A stretch of 64,000 nucleotides of DNA from assembly GCA_963752225.1 (NCBI GenBank), contig CAVVXS010000007.1, forward strand, positions 124,001 through 188,000, read 5' to 3'. The notes beneath the pieces are model-generated. The model had not been told where the DNA came from. It worked only from the letters and a program-made list of their open reading frames with translations, and made no database searches. Of this stretch, positions 16,407 through 25,413 are shown one piece after another. Every line of letters begins with the position of its first letter. Position 1 is the stretch's first letter. The DNA comes from JBBROS01 sp963752225. Its GTDB lineage: Bacteria > Pseudomonadota > Alphaproteobacteria > Acetobacterales > Acetobacteraceae. The position numbers and the translations under genes were made by a program.

Positions 16407-17378
16407 ATGCCCGTTCACGCATTCATCTTCCCCGGCCAGGGCAGCCAGGTCACCGGCATGGGCCGCGACCTCGCCGCCGCCTTCGCCCCGGCGCGCGAAG
16501 TGTTCGGTGAGGTGGACGAGGTGCTGAAGCAGAAGCTGAGCAAGCTGATGTTCGAAGGGCCGGCCGAGGAGCTGACGCTGACGGAGAACACCCAGCCGGC
16601 GCTGATGGCGGTCTCGATGGCGGCGCTGCGAGTGCTGGAGCACGAGGGCGGCTTCAAGCTGGCCGACAAGGCCGTGCTGGTCGCCGGGCACAGCCTCGGC
16701 GAATATAGCGCGCTGGCAGCCGCCGGGTCGTTCGGACTGGCCGAGGCGGCGACGTTGCTGCGCCGGCGCGGAGCGGCGATGCAGCAGGCGGTGGCGCCCG
16801 GCGAGGGCGCCATGGCGGCGTTGCTGGGCGTCGAGCTCGAGCAGGCGGAGGCGATCTGCCGCGACGCCGCCGTGCTGGTGCACGAGGACGGGACCGAGGA
16901 GCGGCAAGTCGTGGAGGCCGCCAACGACAATGGCGGTGGCCAGGTGGTGATCAGCGGCCACACCGCGGCGGTGGAGCGGGCGGTTGCCTTGGCCAAGGAG
17001 CGCGGCGTGCGGCGGGCGATGCTGCTGCCAGTGTCGGCGCCGTTCCATTGCGCGCTGATGGCGCCGGCTGCCCACACCATGCGCGACGCGCTCGGCGAGG
17101 CGGACGTGCGGCCGCCATTGGTCCCGTTGGTGGCCAATGTGTCGGCGGAACGGGCGACGGCGCCGGGCGAGATCCGCGACTTGCTGGTGCGGCAGGTGAC
17201 CGGGACGGTGCGCTGGCGGGAATGCATGCTGGCCGCAACCGCCATGGGCGTGGACAGCTTCGTCGAGCTCGGCGCCGGCAAGGTGCTGTCCGGCTTGGTG
17301 CGCCGCATCGCGCCCGACGCGAGCGCGGCCGCCGCAGGCACCCCGGCCGAGATCGAAGCGGTGCTGAGGAGGCTGTGA
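16407..17378 (+). CDS. fabD: Malonyl-CoA:ACP transacylase
   Basis: A 323-residue FabD that moves malonyl from CoA to acyl carrier protein, the first committed step of type II fatty acid elongation. The N-terminal FIFPGQGSQVTGMG, the nucleophile elbow GHSLGEY (Ser96), and the later VSAPFHCALM with its catalytic His are in place. The only unusual part is a small insertion around 150-165 (LVHEDGTEERQ). fabG starts 2 bases after its stop. It leads the fabD-fabG-acpP-fabF run. Confidence 0.96.
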   Translation: MPVHAFIFPGQGSQVTGMGRDLAAAFAPAREVFGEVDEVLKQKLSKLMFEGPAEELTLTENTQPALMAVSMAALRVLEHEGGFKLADKAVLVAGHSLGEYSALAAAGSFGLAEAATLLRRRGAAMQQAVAPGEGAMAALLGVELEQAEAICRDAAVLVHEDGTEERQVVEAANDNGGGQVVISGHTAAVERAVALAKERGVRRAMLLPVSAPFHCALMAPAAHTMRDALGEADVRPPLVPLVANVSAERATAPGEIRDLLVRQVTGTVRWRECMLAATAMGVDSFVELGAGKVLSGLVRRIAPDASAAAAGTPAEIEAVLRRL

Positions 17379-17380
17379 GC

Positions 17381-18118
17381 ATGTTCCGGCTGGACGGCAA
17401 GGCGGCGCTGGTGACCGGCGCTTCGGGCGGCATCGGCGCGGCGATCGCCCGCGTGATGCACGCGCAGGGCGCCGCCGTTGCGCTGAGCGGGACGCGGCGC
17501 GATGCGCTGGAGGCGTTGGCGGGGGAACTGGGCGAGCGGGCGTATGTCTGCCCGGCCGATCTCCGGGACCCCGCGGCGGCCGACGCGCTGGTCGCGGCGG
17601 CCGAGTCGGCGGCCGGCCCGCTGCACGTGCTGGTCAATAATGCCGGGATGACCAAGGACGGCCTCGCGCTGCGGATGAAGGACGAGGATTGGGCGACCGT
17701 GCTGGACGTCGACCTCGCGGCGCCGTTCCGGCTGGCGCGGGCGGCGCTGCGCGGCATGCTGCGGCGCCGGGCCGGACGCATCATCGGCATCGGCAGCGTG
17801 GTCGGCACCACCGGCAATGGCGGCCAGGCCAACTACGCCGCGGCCAAGGCCGGGCTGATCGGCATGAGCAAGTCGCTGGCCCAGGAGGTCGGCAGCCGCG
17901 GCATCACGGTCAACGTGGTGGCCCCCGGCTTCGTCGAGACCGCCATGACCGCCGTGCTGCCGGACGAGCAGAAGGCCAAGCTGCTGGGCGCGATCCCGCT
18001 TGGCCGCATGGGCCGGCCGGCCGACATCGCGGCGGCGGTGGCGTGGCTCGCGTCCGACGAGGCGGGTTGGGTGACGGGCACGACGATCCACGTCAACGGC
18101 GGAATGGCGATGAGTTGA
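17381..18118 (+). CDS. fabG: 3-oxoacyl-ACP reductase
   Basis: A 245-residue short-chain dehydrogenase that reduces 3-oxoacyl-ACP with NADPH. It has the nucleotide loop TGASGGIG, NNAG, the catalytic Ser in IGIGSVVG and YAAAK (YxxxK), and the FabG-type ending GWVTGTTIHVNGGMAM. AGGAGG at 17367-17372 sits inside the end of fabD, so the two are coupled. The order fabD-fabG-acpP-fabF supports the FabG assignment over other SDR enzymes. Confidence 0.96.
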   Translation: MFRLDGKAALVTGASGGIGAAIARVMHAQGAAVALSGTRRDALEALAGELGERAYVCPADLRDPAAADALVAAAESAAGPLHVLVNNAGMTKDGLALRMKDEDWATVLDVDLAAPFRLARAALRGMLRRRAGRIIGIGSVVGTTGNGGQANYAAAKAGLIGMSKSLAQEVGSRGITVNVVAPGFVETAMTAVLPDEQKAKLLGAIPLGRMGRPADIAAAVAWLASDEAGWVTGTTIHVNGGMAMS

Positions 18119-18235
18119 GCGCGACCCGCTGCCTTGGCGGGGTTTCGATAACTGTGATATGCGCCGCGCTTCCGGTACGGGGTCGGCCCCCGTCGCCCGG
18201 CAGGGCGGCCAACGATGGATAGCAACGAGGTCAAC

Positions 18236-18475
18236 ATGAGCGAGATCGGCGACAAGGTTAAGAAGATCGTGGTGGAACACCTTGGCGTCGAGGAGTCGAA
18301 GGTAACCCCTGAGGCTTCGTTCATCGACGACCTCGGCGCCGACAGCCTCGACACGGTCGAGTTGGTGATGGCGTTCGAGGAAGCGTTCGGCGTCGAGATC
18401 CCCGAGGACGCGGCCGAGAAGATCAGCACGGTCAAGGACGCCATCGACTTCATCGAGAAGCAGAAGGCCGAGTAA
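18236..18475 (+). CDS. acpP: Acyl carrier protein
   Basis: A 79-residue acidic ACP with the phosphopantetheine site DDLGADSLDTVELV (Ser37) and helix III EIPEDAAEKISTVKDA. It carries growing acyl chains in fatty acid synthesis and supplies lipid A and phospholipid synthesis. GAGG at 18227-18230 precedes the ATG. An in-frame ATG at 18215 would add seven residues and lacks family support. The 118 bases between fabG and acpP could hold its own promoter, as is common for this highly expressed gene. Confidence 0.97.
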   Translation: MSEIGDKVKKIVVEHLGVEESKVTPEASFIDDLGADSLDTVELVMAFEEAFGVEIPEDAAEKISTVKDAIDFIEKQKAE

Positions 18476-18515
18476 GGACCGCACGGTCAGGTTAACCAGG
18501 GTAGGGGGCGCGCCA

Positions 18516-19778
18516 ATGCGTCGGGTGGTCGTGACGGGGATGGGCATCGCTTGTCCCCTTGGCGTGGGCGTCGAGCACGTCTGGAAAAGGCTGATCAACG
18601 CGGAAAGCGGGATCAAGGCGATCCAGTCGTTCGACACGACCGAACTGACGGCCAAGATCGCCGGACAGGTTCCGGCGGGCACCCGGGCCGAAGGCGGCCT
18701 GGACCTGGCCGAGTGGATCCCGGTCAAGGACGTCAAGAAGATGGACCGGTTCATCCACCTGGCGCTGGTGGCCGCCATCGAGGCGGTCGAGGACAGTGGC
18801 TGGGTGGCACCGGACGAAGACGCGAAATGCGCCACCGGCGTCATGATCGGCTCCGGCATCGGCGGCCTCGGCACCATCTACGAAGCGTCGGTGATGGTGT
18901 CGCAGGGTAAGGCGCGGCGCTTGTCGCCGTTCTTCATCCCGTCGGCGCTGATCAACCTCGCGTCCGGCCATCTCTCCATCAAGTATGGCTTCAAGGGGCC
19001 GAACCACTCCGCCGTAACCGCCTGCGCCACCGGCGTGCACGCCATCGGCGACGCGTCGCGGCTGATCATGCTCGGCGATGCCGACGTGATGGTGGCGGGC
19101 GGCGCCGAGGGGGCGGTGAACGAGCTCGGGATTGCCGGGTTCTGTGCCAGCCGGGCCTTGTCGACCGGGTTCAACGATCGCCCGCCGGAAGCGTCGCGGC
19201 CGTGGGACCGCGACCGCGACGGCTTCGTCATGGGCGAGGGCGCCGGCGTCGTGGTGCTCGAGGAGCTCGAGCACGCGAAGGCGCGCGGCGCCAAGATCTA
19301 CGGCGAGGTGTGCGGCTACGGCATGTCGGGCGACGCGCATCACATCACCGCACCCGCCGAAGGCCACGAGGGCGCGTTCCGGGCGATGAGAGCAGCATTC
19401 CGCAACGGCGGGCTGCAGCCGGGCGACGTGCAATACATCAACGCGCACGGCACCAGCACGCCGCTCGGCGACGACCTCGAGCTGCAGGCGGTCGAGCGCT
19501 TCTTCGGCGACGAGGGCAAGACGGTGGCGATGTCGTCCACCAAGTCGGCGACCGGGCATCTGCTGGGTGCCGCGGGTGCGGTCGAGAGCATCTTCTCGCT
19601 GCTGGCAATCCGCGACGGCGTGGTGCCGCCCACGCTCAACCTCGAGAACCCCAGCCGCGAGAGCGTGATCGACCGCGTCCCGCTGCAGGCGCAGGAGCGG
19701 CGGGTGGACATCGCGCTGTCCAACAGCTTCGGCTTCGGCGGCACCAATGCGAGCATCCTGTTCAAGCGCGCCGCCTGA
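18516..19778 (+). CDS. fabF: 3-oxoacyl-ACP synthase II
   Basis: A 420-residue condensing enzyme. The Cys-His-His triad is visible: Cys in NHSAVTACATGVHAIGD, His in YINAHGTSTPLGD and His in KSATGHLLGAAGA. It elongates acyl-ACP with malonyl-ACP and sets the balance of cis-vaccenate. The N-terminal MRRVVVTGMGIACPLGVG is complete. AGGGGGC precedes the ATG. It follows acpP by 40 bases and is followed by mltG, a frequent order in alphaproteobacteria. Confidence 0.96.
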   Translation: MRRVVVTGMGIACPLGVGVEHVWKRLINAESGIKAIQSFDTTELTAKIAGQVPAGTRAEGGLDLAEWIPVKDVKKMDRFIHLALVAAIEAVEDSGWVAPDEDAKCATGVMIGSGIGGLGTIYEASVMVSQGKARRLSPFFIPSALINLASGHLSIKYGFKGPNHSAVTACATGVHAIGDASRLIMLGDADVMVAGGAEGAVNELGIAGFCASRALSTGFNDRPPEASRPWDRDRDGFVMGEGAGVVVLEELEHAKARGAKIYGEVCGYGMSGDAHHITAPAEGHEGAFRAMRAAFRNGGLQPGDVQYINAHGTSTPLGDDLELQAVERFFGDEGKTVAMSSTKSATGHLLGAAGAVESIFSLLAIRDGVVPPTLNLENPSRESVIDRVPLQAQERRVDIALSNSFGFGGTNASILFKRAA

Positions 19779-19852
19779 TGCGGGCGGCCTGATGCGCGTG
19801 GCGTGAGCCCGGCCGCACCGCTCCGCCCGGCTGCGTCGCTTCGGACACGCTG

Positions 19853-20851
19853 ATGCCCGTGCTGCGTATCCTGGCCGTGCTGTGCGGGGCGGCGCTGCTG
19901 CTGGGCGCGGGCGGCTTCCTCATCGTGCACATCTACGACTTGCCTGGCCCGCTGCGGGAGAACAAGGCGATCGTCGTGCCGCGCGGCAGCATCGAAGCCA
20001 TCGCCGAGCTGCTGGCCAAGGAGGGCGTGATCGGCAATCCGGTCACGCTGCACCTCGCGGCGCTCGCGACACGCGGGCAGGGGCCGCTGCGCAGCGCCGA
20101 ACTGGCGTTCCCCGCGCGTGCCAGTCTGCGGGTCGTGCTGGCGACGCTGCGGGCTGGCAAGCCGGTGCAGCACAAGCTGACGATCCCCGAGGGCTTGACG
20201 GCGCTGCAGGTCACGACCGTGATCGACCGCGCCCCGGCACTGGAAGGCGACACGCCGGTGCCCGAGGAGGGCAGCCTGTTGCCGGAAACCTACTCCTACG
20301 AGCTCGGCACCACCCGGGCCACGCTGGTCGAGCGGGCCAAGCGGGCGATGGAGCGTGCCGTGGAGCAGGCCTGGGCAAACCGCCGCGGCAACCTGGCGCC
20401 GCTGGAAACGCCGCAGCAGATGGTGGTGCTCGCCAGCATCGTCGAGCGTGAAACCAGCCGGCCGGAGGAGCGGTCGCGCGTCGCTGCCGTGTTCCTCAAC
20501 CGGCTGCGGCGCGGCATGCGGCTGCAATCCGACCCGACCGTGGTGTATGGCGCCAGTGCCGGGCTCGGCGTGCTCGACCACGGCATCACTCGGTCCGAGC
20601 TGGATCACGACGATCCCTACAACACCTACAAGATCGCCGGCCTGCCGCCGGGTCCGATCAGCATGCCGGGGCTCGCGTCGCTGAAGGCGGTGTCGCAGCC
20701 CTGGACCGGCGACGAGTTGTACTTCGTGGCTGACGGCCAGGGTGGCCACGTGTTCGCGCGCACCGACGCCGAGCACCAGCGCAACGTCGCCCGCTGGCGC
20801 GAGTACGAGCGGCAGAAGGCGGCCCTGGGACAGAAGGCGATGCAGAATTGA
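19853..20851 (+). CDS. mltG: Endolytic murein transglycosylase
   Basis: A 332-residue YceG/MltG protein. One N-terminal membrane helix (about 5-22) anchors it in the inner membrane. The catalytic domain contains VVLASIVERETSRPEERS with the conserved Glu, then FLNRLRRGMRLQSDPTVVYG and the ending YNTYKIAGLPPGPISMPG. It cuts nascent glycan strands and so sets their length. The last bases overlap the yicC start (TTGA). Its place after fabF is typical. Confidence 0.95.
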   Translation: MPVLRILAVLCGAALLLGAGGFLIVHIYDLPGPLRENKAIVVPRGSIEAIAELLAKEGVIGNPVTLHLAALATRGQGPLRSAELAFPARASLRVVLATLRAGKPVQHKLTIPEGLTALQVTTVIDRAPALEGDTPVPEEGSLLPETYSYELGTTRATLVERAKRAMERAVEQAWANRRGNLAPLETPQQMVVLASIVERETSRPEERSRVAAVFLNRLRRGMRLQSDPTVVYGASAGLGVLDHGITRSELDHDDPYNTYKIAGLPPGPISMPGLASLKAVSQPWTGDELYFVADGQGGHVFARTDAEHQRNVARWREYERQKAALGQKAMQN

Positions 20852-21738
20852 GCCACACGATCGCATCGATGACCGGTTTCGCCCGGACCGAGGGGGTCGA
20901 GAACGGGCTGACCTGGGCGTGGGAGCTGCGCAGCGTCAACGGGCGCGGCTTCGACCTCAAGATGCGCCTGCCGGCCGGGTTCGACGCGCTCGAGCCCGCC
21001 CTGCGCGAGCTGGCGTCGCGGTCGCTGCGGCGCGGCAATGTCGGCGCCAACCTCGCGGTCAAGCGCGAGGAGCGGCAGCGGCTGGTGGCCGACCCCGCGG
21101 TGCTGGAGGACTTGTTGGGCCTGGCCGCCGCCATCGCCGCACGCATCCCCGGGGCGCCGCCGCCGCGCGCCGAGCTGCTGCTGGCGCTCCCCGGCGTAAT
21201 GCGGCCGCCGGCTGCGAGCGAGGACGGTGTCGGCGAGGCAGCCCTGGCCGCGGTCCGGTCGGGCTTCGCCGCCGCGCTGGCGGGTCTGGTGGCGGCGCGG
21301 CAGGAGGAAGGGGCGCGGCTGGCCGGGCTGCTCGGCACCCAGCTCGACACGATCGCGGCGCTGCGCCGACAGGCCGAGACCGAGGCCGCCGACCAGCCGC
21401 GGCTGCAGCGGGATCGGATGATGGACAGCCTCGCCGGGCTGCTGCGCGACCAGCCGGGGCTGCCGCAGGAGCGGATCGCGCAGGAGGTCGCCATGCTCGC
21501 GACCCGCGCCGACATCCGCGAAGAGCTCGACCGGTTGTCCGCCCACATCGACGCCGCGCGGCAACTGCTGCACGAGGGCGTGGGCGTGGGGCGGCGGTTC
21601 GACTTCCTGGTTCAGGAGTTCGTGCGCGAAACCAACACGCTGTGCAGCAAGTCGGCCTCGGTGCCGCTGACCGCCACCGGCTTGAAGCTGAAAGCGGTGA
21701 TCGAGCAGATGCGCGAGCAGGTGCAGAATGTCGAGTGA
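20848..21738 (+). CDS. yicC: YicC/YloC-family endoribonuclease
   Basis: A 296-residue YicC protein, now known in other bacteria as an endoribonuclease that acts on RNA including small RNAs. The N-terminus (ASMTGFARTEG, WELRSVNGRGFDLKMRLP) and the C-terminus (REETNTLCSKS-like VRETNTLCSKSA, VIEQMREQVQNVE) are conserved. The TTG start at 20848 overlaps the mltG stop by 4 bases; an ATG at 20869 would start at MTGFAR. It overlaps gmk by 11 bases; yicC-gmk is a common alphaproteobacterial pair. Confidence 0.92.
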   Translation: MSHTIASMTGFARTEGVENGLTWAWELRSVNGRGFDLKMRLPAGFDALEPALRELASRSLRRGNVGANLAVKREERQRLVADPAVLEDLLGLAAAIAARIPGAPPPRAELLLALPGVMRPPAASEDGVGEAALAAVRSGFAAALAGLVAARQEEGARLAGLLGTQLDTIAALRRQAETEAADQPRLQRDRMMDSLAGLLRDQPGLPQERIAQEVAMLATRADIREELDRLSAHIDAARQLLHEGVGVGRRFDFLVQEFVRETNTLCSKSASVPLTATGLKLKAVIEQMREQVQNVE

Positions 21739-22375
21739 CGCCGCGCCGGTGGCCAGGCCGAACCGCCGCGGCGTGTGCCTGGTGCTCGCCGCGGCGTCGG
21801 GCACCGGCAAGAGCAGCATCCTGCGCGCGCTGCTGAACGACGAGCCGGAGCTGAGCCTGTCCGTCAGCGCCACCACGCGGGCGCCGCGGCCCGGCGAGCG
21901 GGACGGGGTCGACTATCATTTCACCGACCGCGCCGGGTTCGACCGCATGGTGGCCGACGGCGCCTTGCTGGAATGGGCGACGGTGTTCGGCCGCAGCTAC
22001 GGCACGCCGCGGGCGCCGGTGGAAGCGGCGCTGGCGTCGGGGCGGGACGTGGCATTCGACATCGACTGGCAGGGCCACCGCCAGATCCGCGCCGCGCTGC
22101 CCGGCGACACGCTGGGCGTGTTCCTGCTGCCGCCGTCGCTGGAAGCGCTGCAAACCCGGCTGCGTGGCCGCCAAGGCGACAGCGAGGCGGAGATCGCCCG
22201 CCGCATGGCCGCCGCGCGGGACGAGATCGGGCACTGGGCAGAGTTCGACCACGTCGTGGTGAACCGGGTGTTCCCGCAGGCGGTGGCGTCAGTGCGGGCC
22301 GTGCTGCACGCCGCACGCTGCGCCCGGGACCGGCAGCCCGGCTTGTCGGCGTTCGTCGCGGGGCTGCTGAGCTAG
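21728..22375 (+). CDS. gmk: Guanylate kinase
   Basis: A 215-residue enzyme that phosphorylates GMP to GDP with ATP. The P-loop AAASGTGKSSIL is near residue 24, followed by the GMP-binding stretch LSVSATTRAPRPGERDGVDY, EWATVFGRSYGTPR and DIDWQGHRQIR. Length and order are normal. It ends the co-directional run from fabD; 75 bases separate it from the next gene. Confidence 0.96.
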   Translation: MSSDAAPVARPNRRGVCLVLAAASGTGKSSILRALLNDEPELSLSVSATTRAPRPGERDGVDYHFTDRAGFDRMVADGALLEWATVFGRSYGTPRAPVEAALASGRDVAFDIDWQGHRQIRAALPGDTLGVFLLPPSLEALQTRLRGRQGDSEAEIARRMAAARDEIGHWAEFDHVVVNRVFPQAVASVRAVLHAARCARDRQPGLSAFVAGLLS

Positions 22376-22450
22376 CAAGCGTCTTCTGCGGCGCTGGGCT
22401 TTTGACCGGCCCCCGTTCCCCTGGCTAACTCCGGCCCAGGGGAGACAAAC

Positions 22451-23122
22451 GTGCCATACACGTTCCACTTCGAGGACATCTGGGCCAACCGCGAGGAGCT
22501 GTTCTGGGGCACCGTGCTCACGCTCGAGCTGTCGGGGATCTCCATGGTGCTCAGCCTGATCGTCGCGGTGTTCGGCGCACTCGGGCGCACCGGCGGCCCG
22601 CGCTGGCTGCGCGCGCTTATCGCCGCGTATGTCGAGCTGATCCGCAACACGCCGTTTCTGGTGCAGGTGTTCGTCATCTACTTCGGCCTGCCGTCGCTGG
22701 GCGTCCGGCTCGACTCCGACGTGTGCGCGGTGCTGGCGATGGTGCTGAACGGCAGCGCCTACACGATCGAGATCGTCCGCGCCGGGATCGAAAGCATCGG
22801 CCACGGCCAGACCGAGGCGGCCCGTGCGCTCGGCCTGCACCGGCTGCAGACGTTCCGCCTGATCGTGCTGCCGCAAGCGCTGAAGGCGGTGCTGCCGCCG
22901 CTCGGCAGCCAGTTCATCCTGTTGATGCTGAACAGCTCGATCGTGTCGGTGATCTCGGCCGACGAGCTGACCGCTGCCGCGCAGGACATCCAGTCCCGCA
23001 CCTTTCGCAGCTTCGAAGCCTACATCGTCGCGATGGTTATTTATTTCGTCCTGTCGATGCTGTTCAGCGGCGTGTTTGCCAGCGTCGAGCGGTTTGCCTT
23101 CGCCCGGACGCCGAGCCGATGA
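22451..23122 (+). CDS. Polar amino acid ABC transporter permease 1
   Basis: A 223-residue HisM/HisQ-type permease with about five membrane helices. The EAA loop is visible as GHGQTEAARALGLHRLQTFRL, and the N-terminal TLELSGISMVLSLIVA is typical. GTG start with AGGGGAG at 22438-22444. Its stop overlaps the second permease in ATGA. With the downstream binding protein (23788-24591) it forms an importer for a polar amino acid. The order permease-permease-receptor lacks an ATPase gene nearby. Confidence 0.9.
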   Translation: MPYTFHFEDIWANREELFWGTVLTLELSGISMVLSLIVAVFGALGRTGGPRWLRALIAAYVELIRNTPFLVQVFVIYFGLPSLGVRLDSDVCAVLAMVLNGSAYTIEIVRAGIESIGHGQTEAARALGLHRLQTFRLIVLPQALKAVLPPLGSQFILLMLNSSIVSVISADELTAAAQDIQSRTFRSFEAYIVAMVIYFVLSMLFSGVFASVERFAFARTPSR

Positions 23123-23772
23123 GGCAACTGCACTGGGCGGACCTCTGGTTCCTGCCGTATGCGGCGCGCTGGACGATCGTGCTGTCCCTTCTGGCCTTCA
23201 TCGGCGGCGGCATCATTGGCGCCGGGATTGCGCTGATGCGGGTGTCCGACAGCCGGGCGCTGCGCTGGTTGGCGATCGCCTACATCCGGGTGTTCCAGGG
23301 CACGCCGCTGCTGCTGCAGCTGTTCCTCGTGTTCTTCGGCAGCGACATGCTGGGCGTGGCACTCGATCCGCTGATCAGCGCCGCGCTGGGATTGAGCCTC
23401 AATGCCGGCGCCTTCCTCGGCGAGATCTGGCGCGGCTCGATCCAGTCGGTGCCGGCCGGGCAAACCGAAGCGGCGCGCGCGCTCGGGCTGCATTACGGGC
23501 CGCGGATGCTGCGGGTGGTGTTCCCGCAGGCGCTGCGGGTGGCCACCGCGCCGACCGTCGGCTTCCTTGTCAACCTGGTGAAATCGACCTCGCTCGCCGC
23601 GGTGATCGGCTTCGTCGAGCTGACCCGGGCCGGGCAGTTGCTGAACAACACCACCTTCCGGCCGTTCCCGATCTTCGGGGCTGTCGCGCTGATCTATTTC
23701 CTGCTGTGCTGGCCGCTGACGCTGCTGAGCCGCCGCCTCGAGAAGCGGCTCGGCTCGGCCTATCAACGATGA
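23119..23772 (+). CDS. Polar amino acid ABC transporter permease 2
   Basis: A 217-residue HisM/HisQ-type permease. It has the family opening (LSLLAFIGGGIIGAGIALMR), the YIRVFQGTPLLLQLFL motif and the EAA loop PAGQTEAARALGLHYGPRML. It pairs with the upstream permease, sharing an ATGA overlap, to build the membrane channel. The last helix is near 190-207. Its stop is 15 bases before the binding-protein gene. Confidence 0.9.
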   Translation: MRQLHWADLWFLPYAARWTIVLSLLAFIGGGIIGAGIALMRVSDSRALRWLAIAYIRVFQGTPLLLQLFLVFFGSDMLGVALDPLISAALGLSLNAGAFLGEIWRGSIQSVPAGQTEAARALGLHYGPRMLRVVFPQALRVATAPTVGFLVNLVKSTSLAAVIGFVELTRAGQLLNNTTFRPFPIFGAVALIYFLLCWPLTLLSRRLEKRLGSAYQR

Positions 23773-23787
23773 GGGGGGATCGACCGA

Positions 23788-24591
23788 ATGAGGATCAAGC
23801 GTGGGGTGCGCTATGTTGTGCTTGCCGTGGCGGCCTTGCTGCTCGGCGTCGTGCTGGGCGGCCGGGCGCGGGCGCAGACGGTGGACGAGATCCTCAAGCG
23901 CGGCACCATCAACATCGGCGTGCTGATCGACCTGCCGCCCTACGGCTTGCTGAACGAGAAGCAGGAGCCGGACGGCTACGACATCGAAGTCGCCAAGCTG
24001 CTGGGCCAATACCTCGGCGTGAAAGTGAACCTGGTGCAGGTCACCTCCAGCAACCGCATCCCGTTCCTGACCACCGGCAAGGTGGACCTGATCGTCGCCA
24101 CCTTCGGCATCACGCCGGAGCGGGCCAAGCAGGTCCTGTTCTCCATTCCCTACAGCGCCATCGAGAACACCGTCTATGGCCCCAAGGGCAAGCCGATCGC
24201 CAAGATCGACGAGCTGAAAGGCCTGCGCGTCGGCGTGCCGCGCGGCACCGTGCAGGACGTGATCCTGACCCGGGCGCTCGGCAACTCGGCCAAGATGATG
24301 CGGTTCGACGACACGCCCAGCACCTACCAGGCGCTGCTGACCGGGCAGGTGGACGCGATGGCCGAAACCGGCATCACCTTCGACAGCGTGATGAAGCAGA
24401 ATCCCGACGCGCCGATCGAGAAGAAGTTCATCCTGTTGCGGCAACCCAATGGCATCACCATGCGGGCGGACCAGTTCAACCTGCTCCGCTGGGTCAACAC
24501 CTTCATCTATTACACCAAGAACAACGGCGAGCTCGGCGCGCTGTGGCAGAAATGGTTCGGCACGCCGATGCCCGACCTGCCGGTGTTCTGA
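23788..24591 (+). CDS. Polar amino acid ABC transporter binding protein (family 3)
   Basis: A 267-residue periplasmic receptor. The signal peptide is about 32 residues (ending GGRARA-Q), and the mature part reads VDEILKRGTINIGVLIDLPP. Family 3 elements follow: EPDGYDIEVAKLLGQYLGVK, LIVATFGITPERAKQVLFS and LKGLRVGVPRGTVQDVILTR. GGGGGGA lies before the ATG. It follows the two permeases directly, so it supplies their ligand, a polar amino acid by family; which one is not decided by sequence. Confidence 0.9.
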   Translation: MRIKRGVRYVVLAVAALLLGVVLGGRARAQTVDEILKRGTINIGVLIDLPPYGLLNEKQEPDGYDIEVAKLLGQYLGVKVNLVQVTSSNRIPFLTTGKVDLIVATFGITPERAKQVLFSIPYSAIENTVYGPKGKPIAKIDELKGLRVGVPRGTVQDVILTRALGNSAKMMRFDDTPSTYQALLTGQVDAMAETGITFDSVMKQNPDAPIEKKFILLRQPNGITMRADQFNLLRWVNTFIYYTKNNGELGALWQKWFGTPMPDLPVF

Positions 24592-24597
24592 GCCGGC

Positions 24598-25392
24598 ATG
24601 CTGTTCCGCAACGACCCGGCGCCGGCGCTCGCCATCAGCCAGCCGGCCCATGCCTGGCTGTCGGGCCAGTTGCTGCGCGCTTGGGCCGAGCCGTTGCCGG
24701 AACCGCTGCTGATGGCCGCCGAGCAGCACGACATCGGCTGGCTCGACTGGGAAACCGCGCCCAGCTTCGACCCCGCGACCGGGCGGCCGCATCTGTTCCG
24801 CGCCGTGGGGGCGGCGATCCACGCGCCGATGTGGGCGCGTGGTGTGGAGCGGGCGTTGGGCGCTTGGGGGCGCCGGGTCGCGTTGCTGGTCTCGCGCCAC
24901 GGCAGCGTCATCTACACCCGCTTCACCGATCGCCACCGCATGTCCGAGGCGGATTTCGCAGGCGCAACCCACTACCTCGAGACACAGGCCGCGTTGCAGG
25001 CCGGCTGGGCGCGCGGCCTCGGCCTCGATGACGCAGCGCTGGCGCACGACACCGGGTTCGTCGCCATGTCGGATACGCTGTCGCTGGCGTTGTGCGGTGA
25101 GCTGGCGACGCCGCTGACGCTGGAAGCGCCGGACCGCAGCGGCGGCATGCGGCCGATCCGGCTCGATCGGGCCGGCGACCGGTTCTCCCTGCACCCCTGG
25201 CTGTTCCGTGCCGGCACGTTGACCTTGGAGCTGGAGGCGCGTCCGTTGCCGGCGCCGGGCCGGTTCACGGACGCCGATGCGATGCGGGCCTGGCACGCCG
25301 GGCCGGAGCGGGCGTTGCTGCGGGTCGAGCTGGTCCCCGGTGCGGCGACAACGGACACGGCGCCGGTGCGCGGGTTTCCGCCTGCCGCCTGA
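24598..25392 (+). CDS. DUF3891 family protein
   Basis: A 264-residue protein matching the DUF3891 pattern: an N-terminal ISQPAHAWLSGQLLRAWA, a central EQHDIGWLDWE with an His-Asp pair like a metal-site HD element, and VALLVSRHGSVIYTRF. Function of the family is unknown; the HD-like residues hint at a metal-dependent hydrolase. It starts 6 bases after the amino acid binding protein and so probably shares its transcript. No signal peptide or membrane helix is seen. Confidence 0.7.
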   Translation: MLFRNDPAPALAISQPAHAWLSGQLLRAWAEPLPEPLLMAAEQHDIGWLDWETAPSFDPATGRPHLFRAVGAAIHAPMWARGVERALGAWGRRVALLVSRHGSVIYTRFTDRHRMSEADFAGATHYLETQAALQAGWARGLGLDDAALAHDTGFVAMSDTLSLALCGELATPLTLEAPDRSGGMRPIRLDRAGDRFSLHPWLFRAGTLTLELEARPLPAPGRFTDADAMRAWHAGPERALLRVELVPGAATTDTAPVRGFPPAA

Positions 25393-25397
25393 ACTCG

Positions 25398-25413
25398 GCC
25401 GGTTCGGACCGGC
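25398..25413. terminator. Perfect hairpin between convergent genes
   Basis: GCCGGT-TCGG-ACCGGC lies exactly between the ends of the DUF3891 gene and the convergent membrane protein gene. A tetraloop stem here could stop transcription in both directions, although no T-run follows it. Confidence 0.35.

Noticed and set aside
16415..18877. An 820-codon minus-strand frame opposite fabD, fabG and acpP
   Set aside because: It is the antisense shadow of a certain fatty acid synthesis cluster and has no domain of its own.
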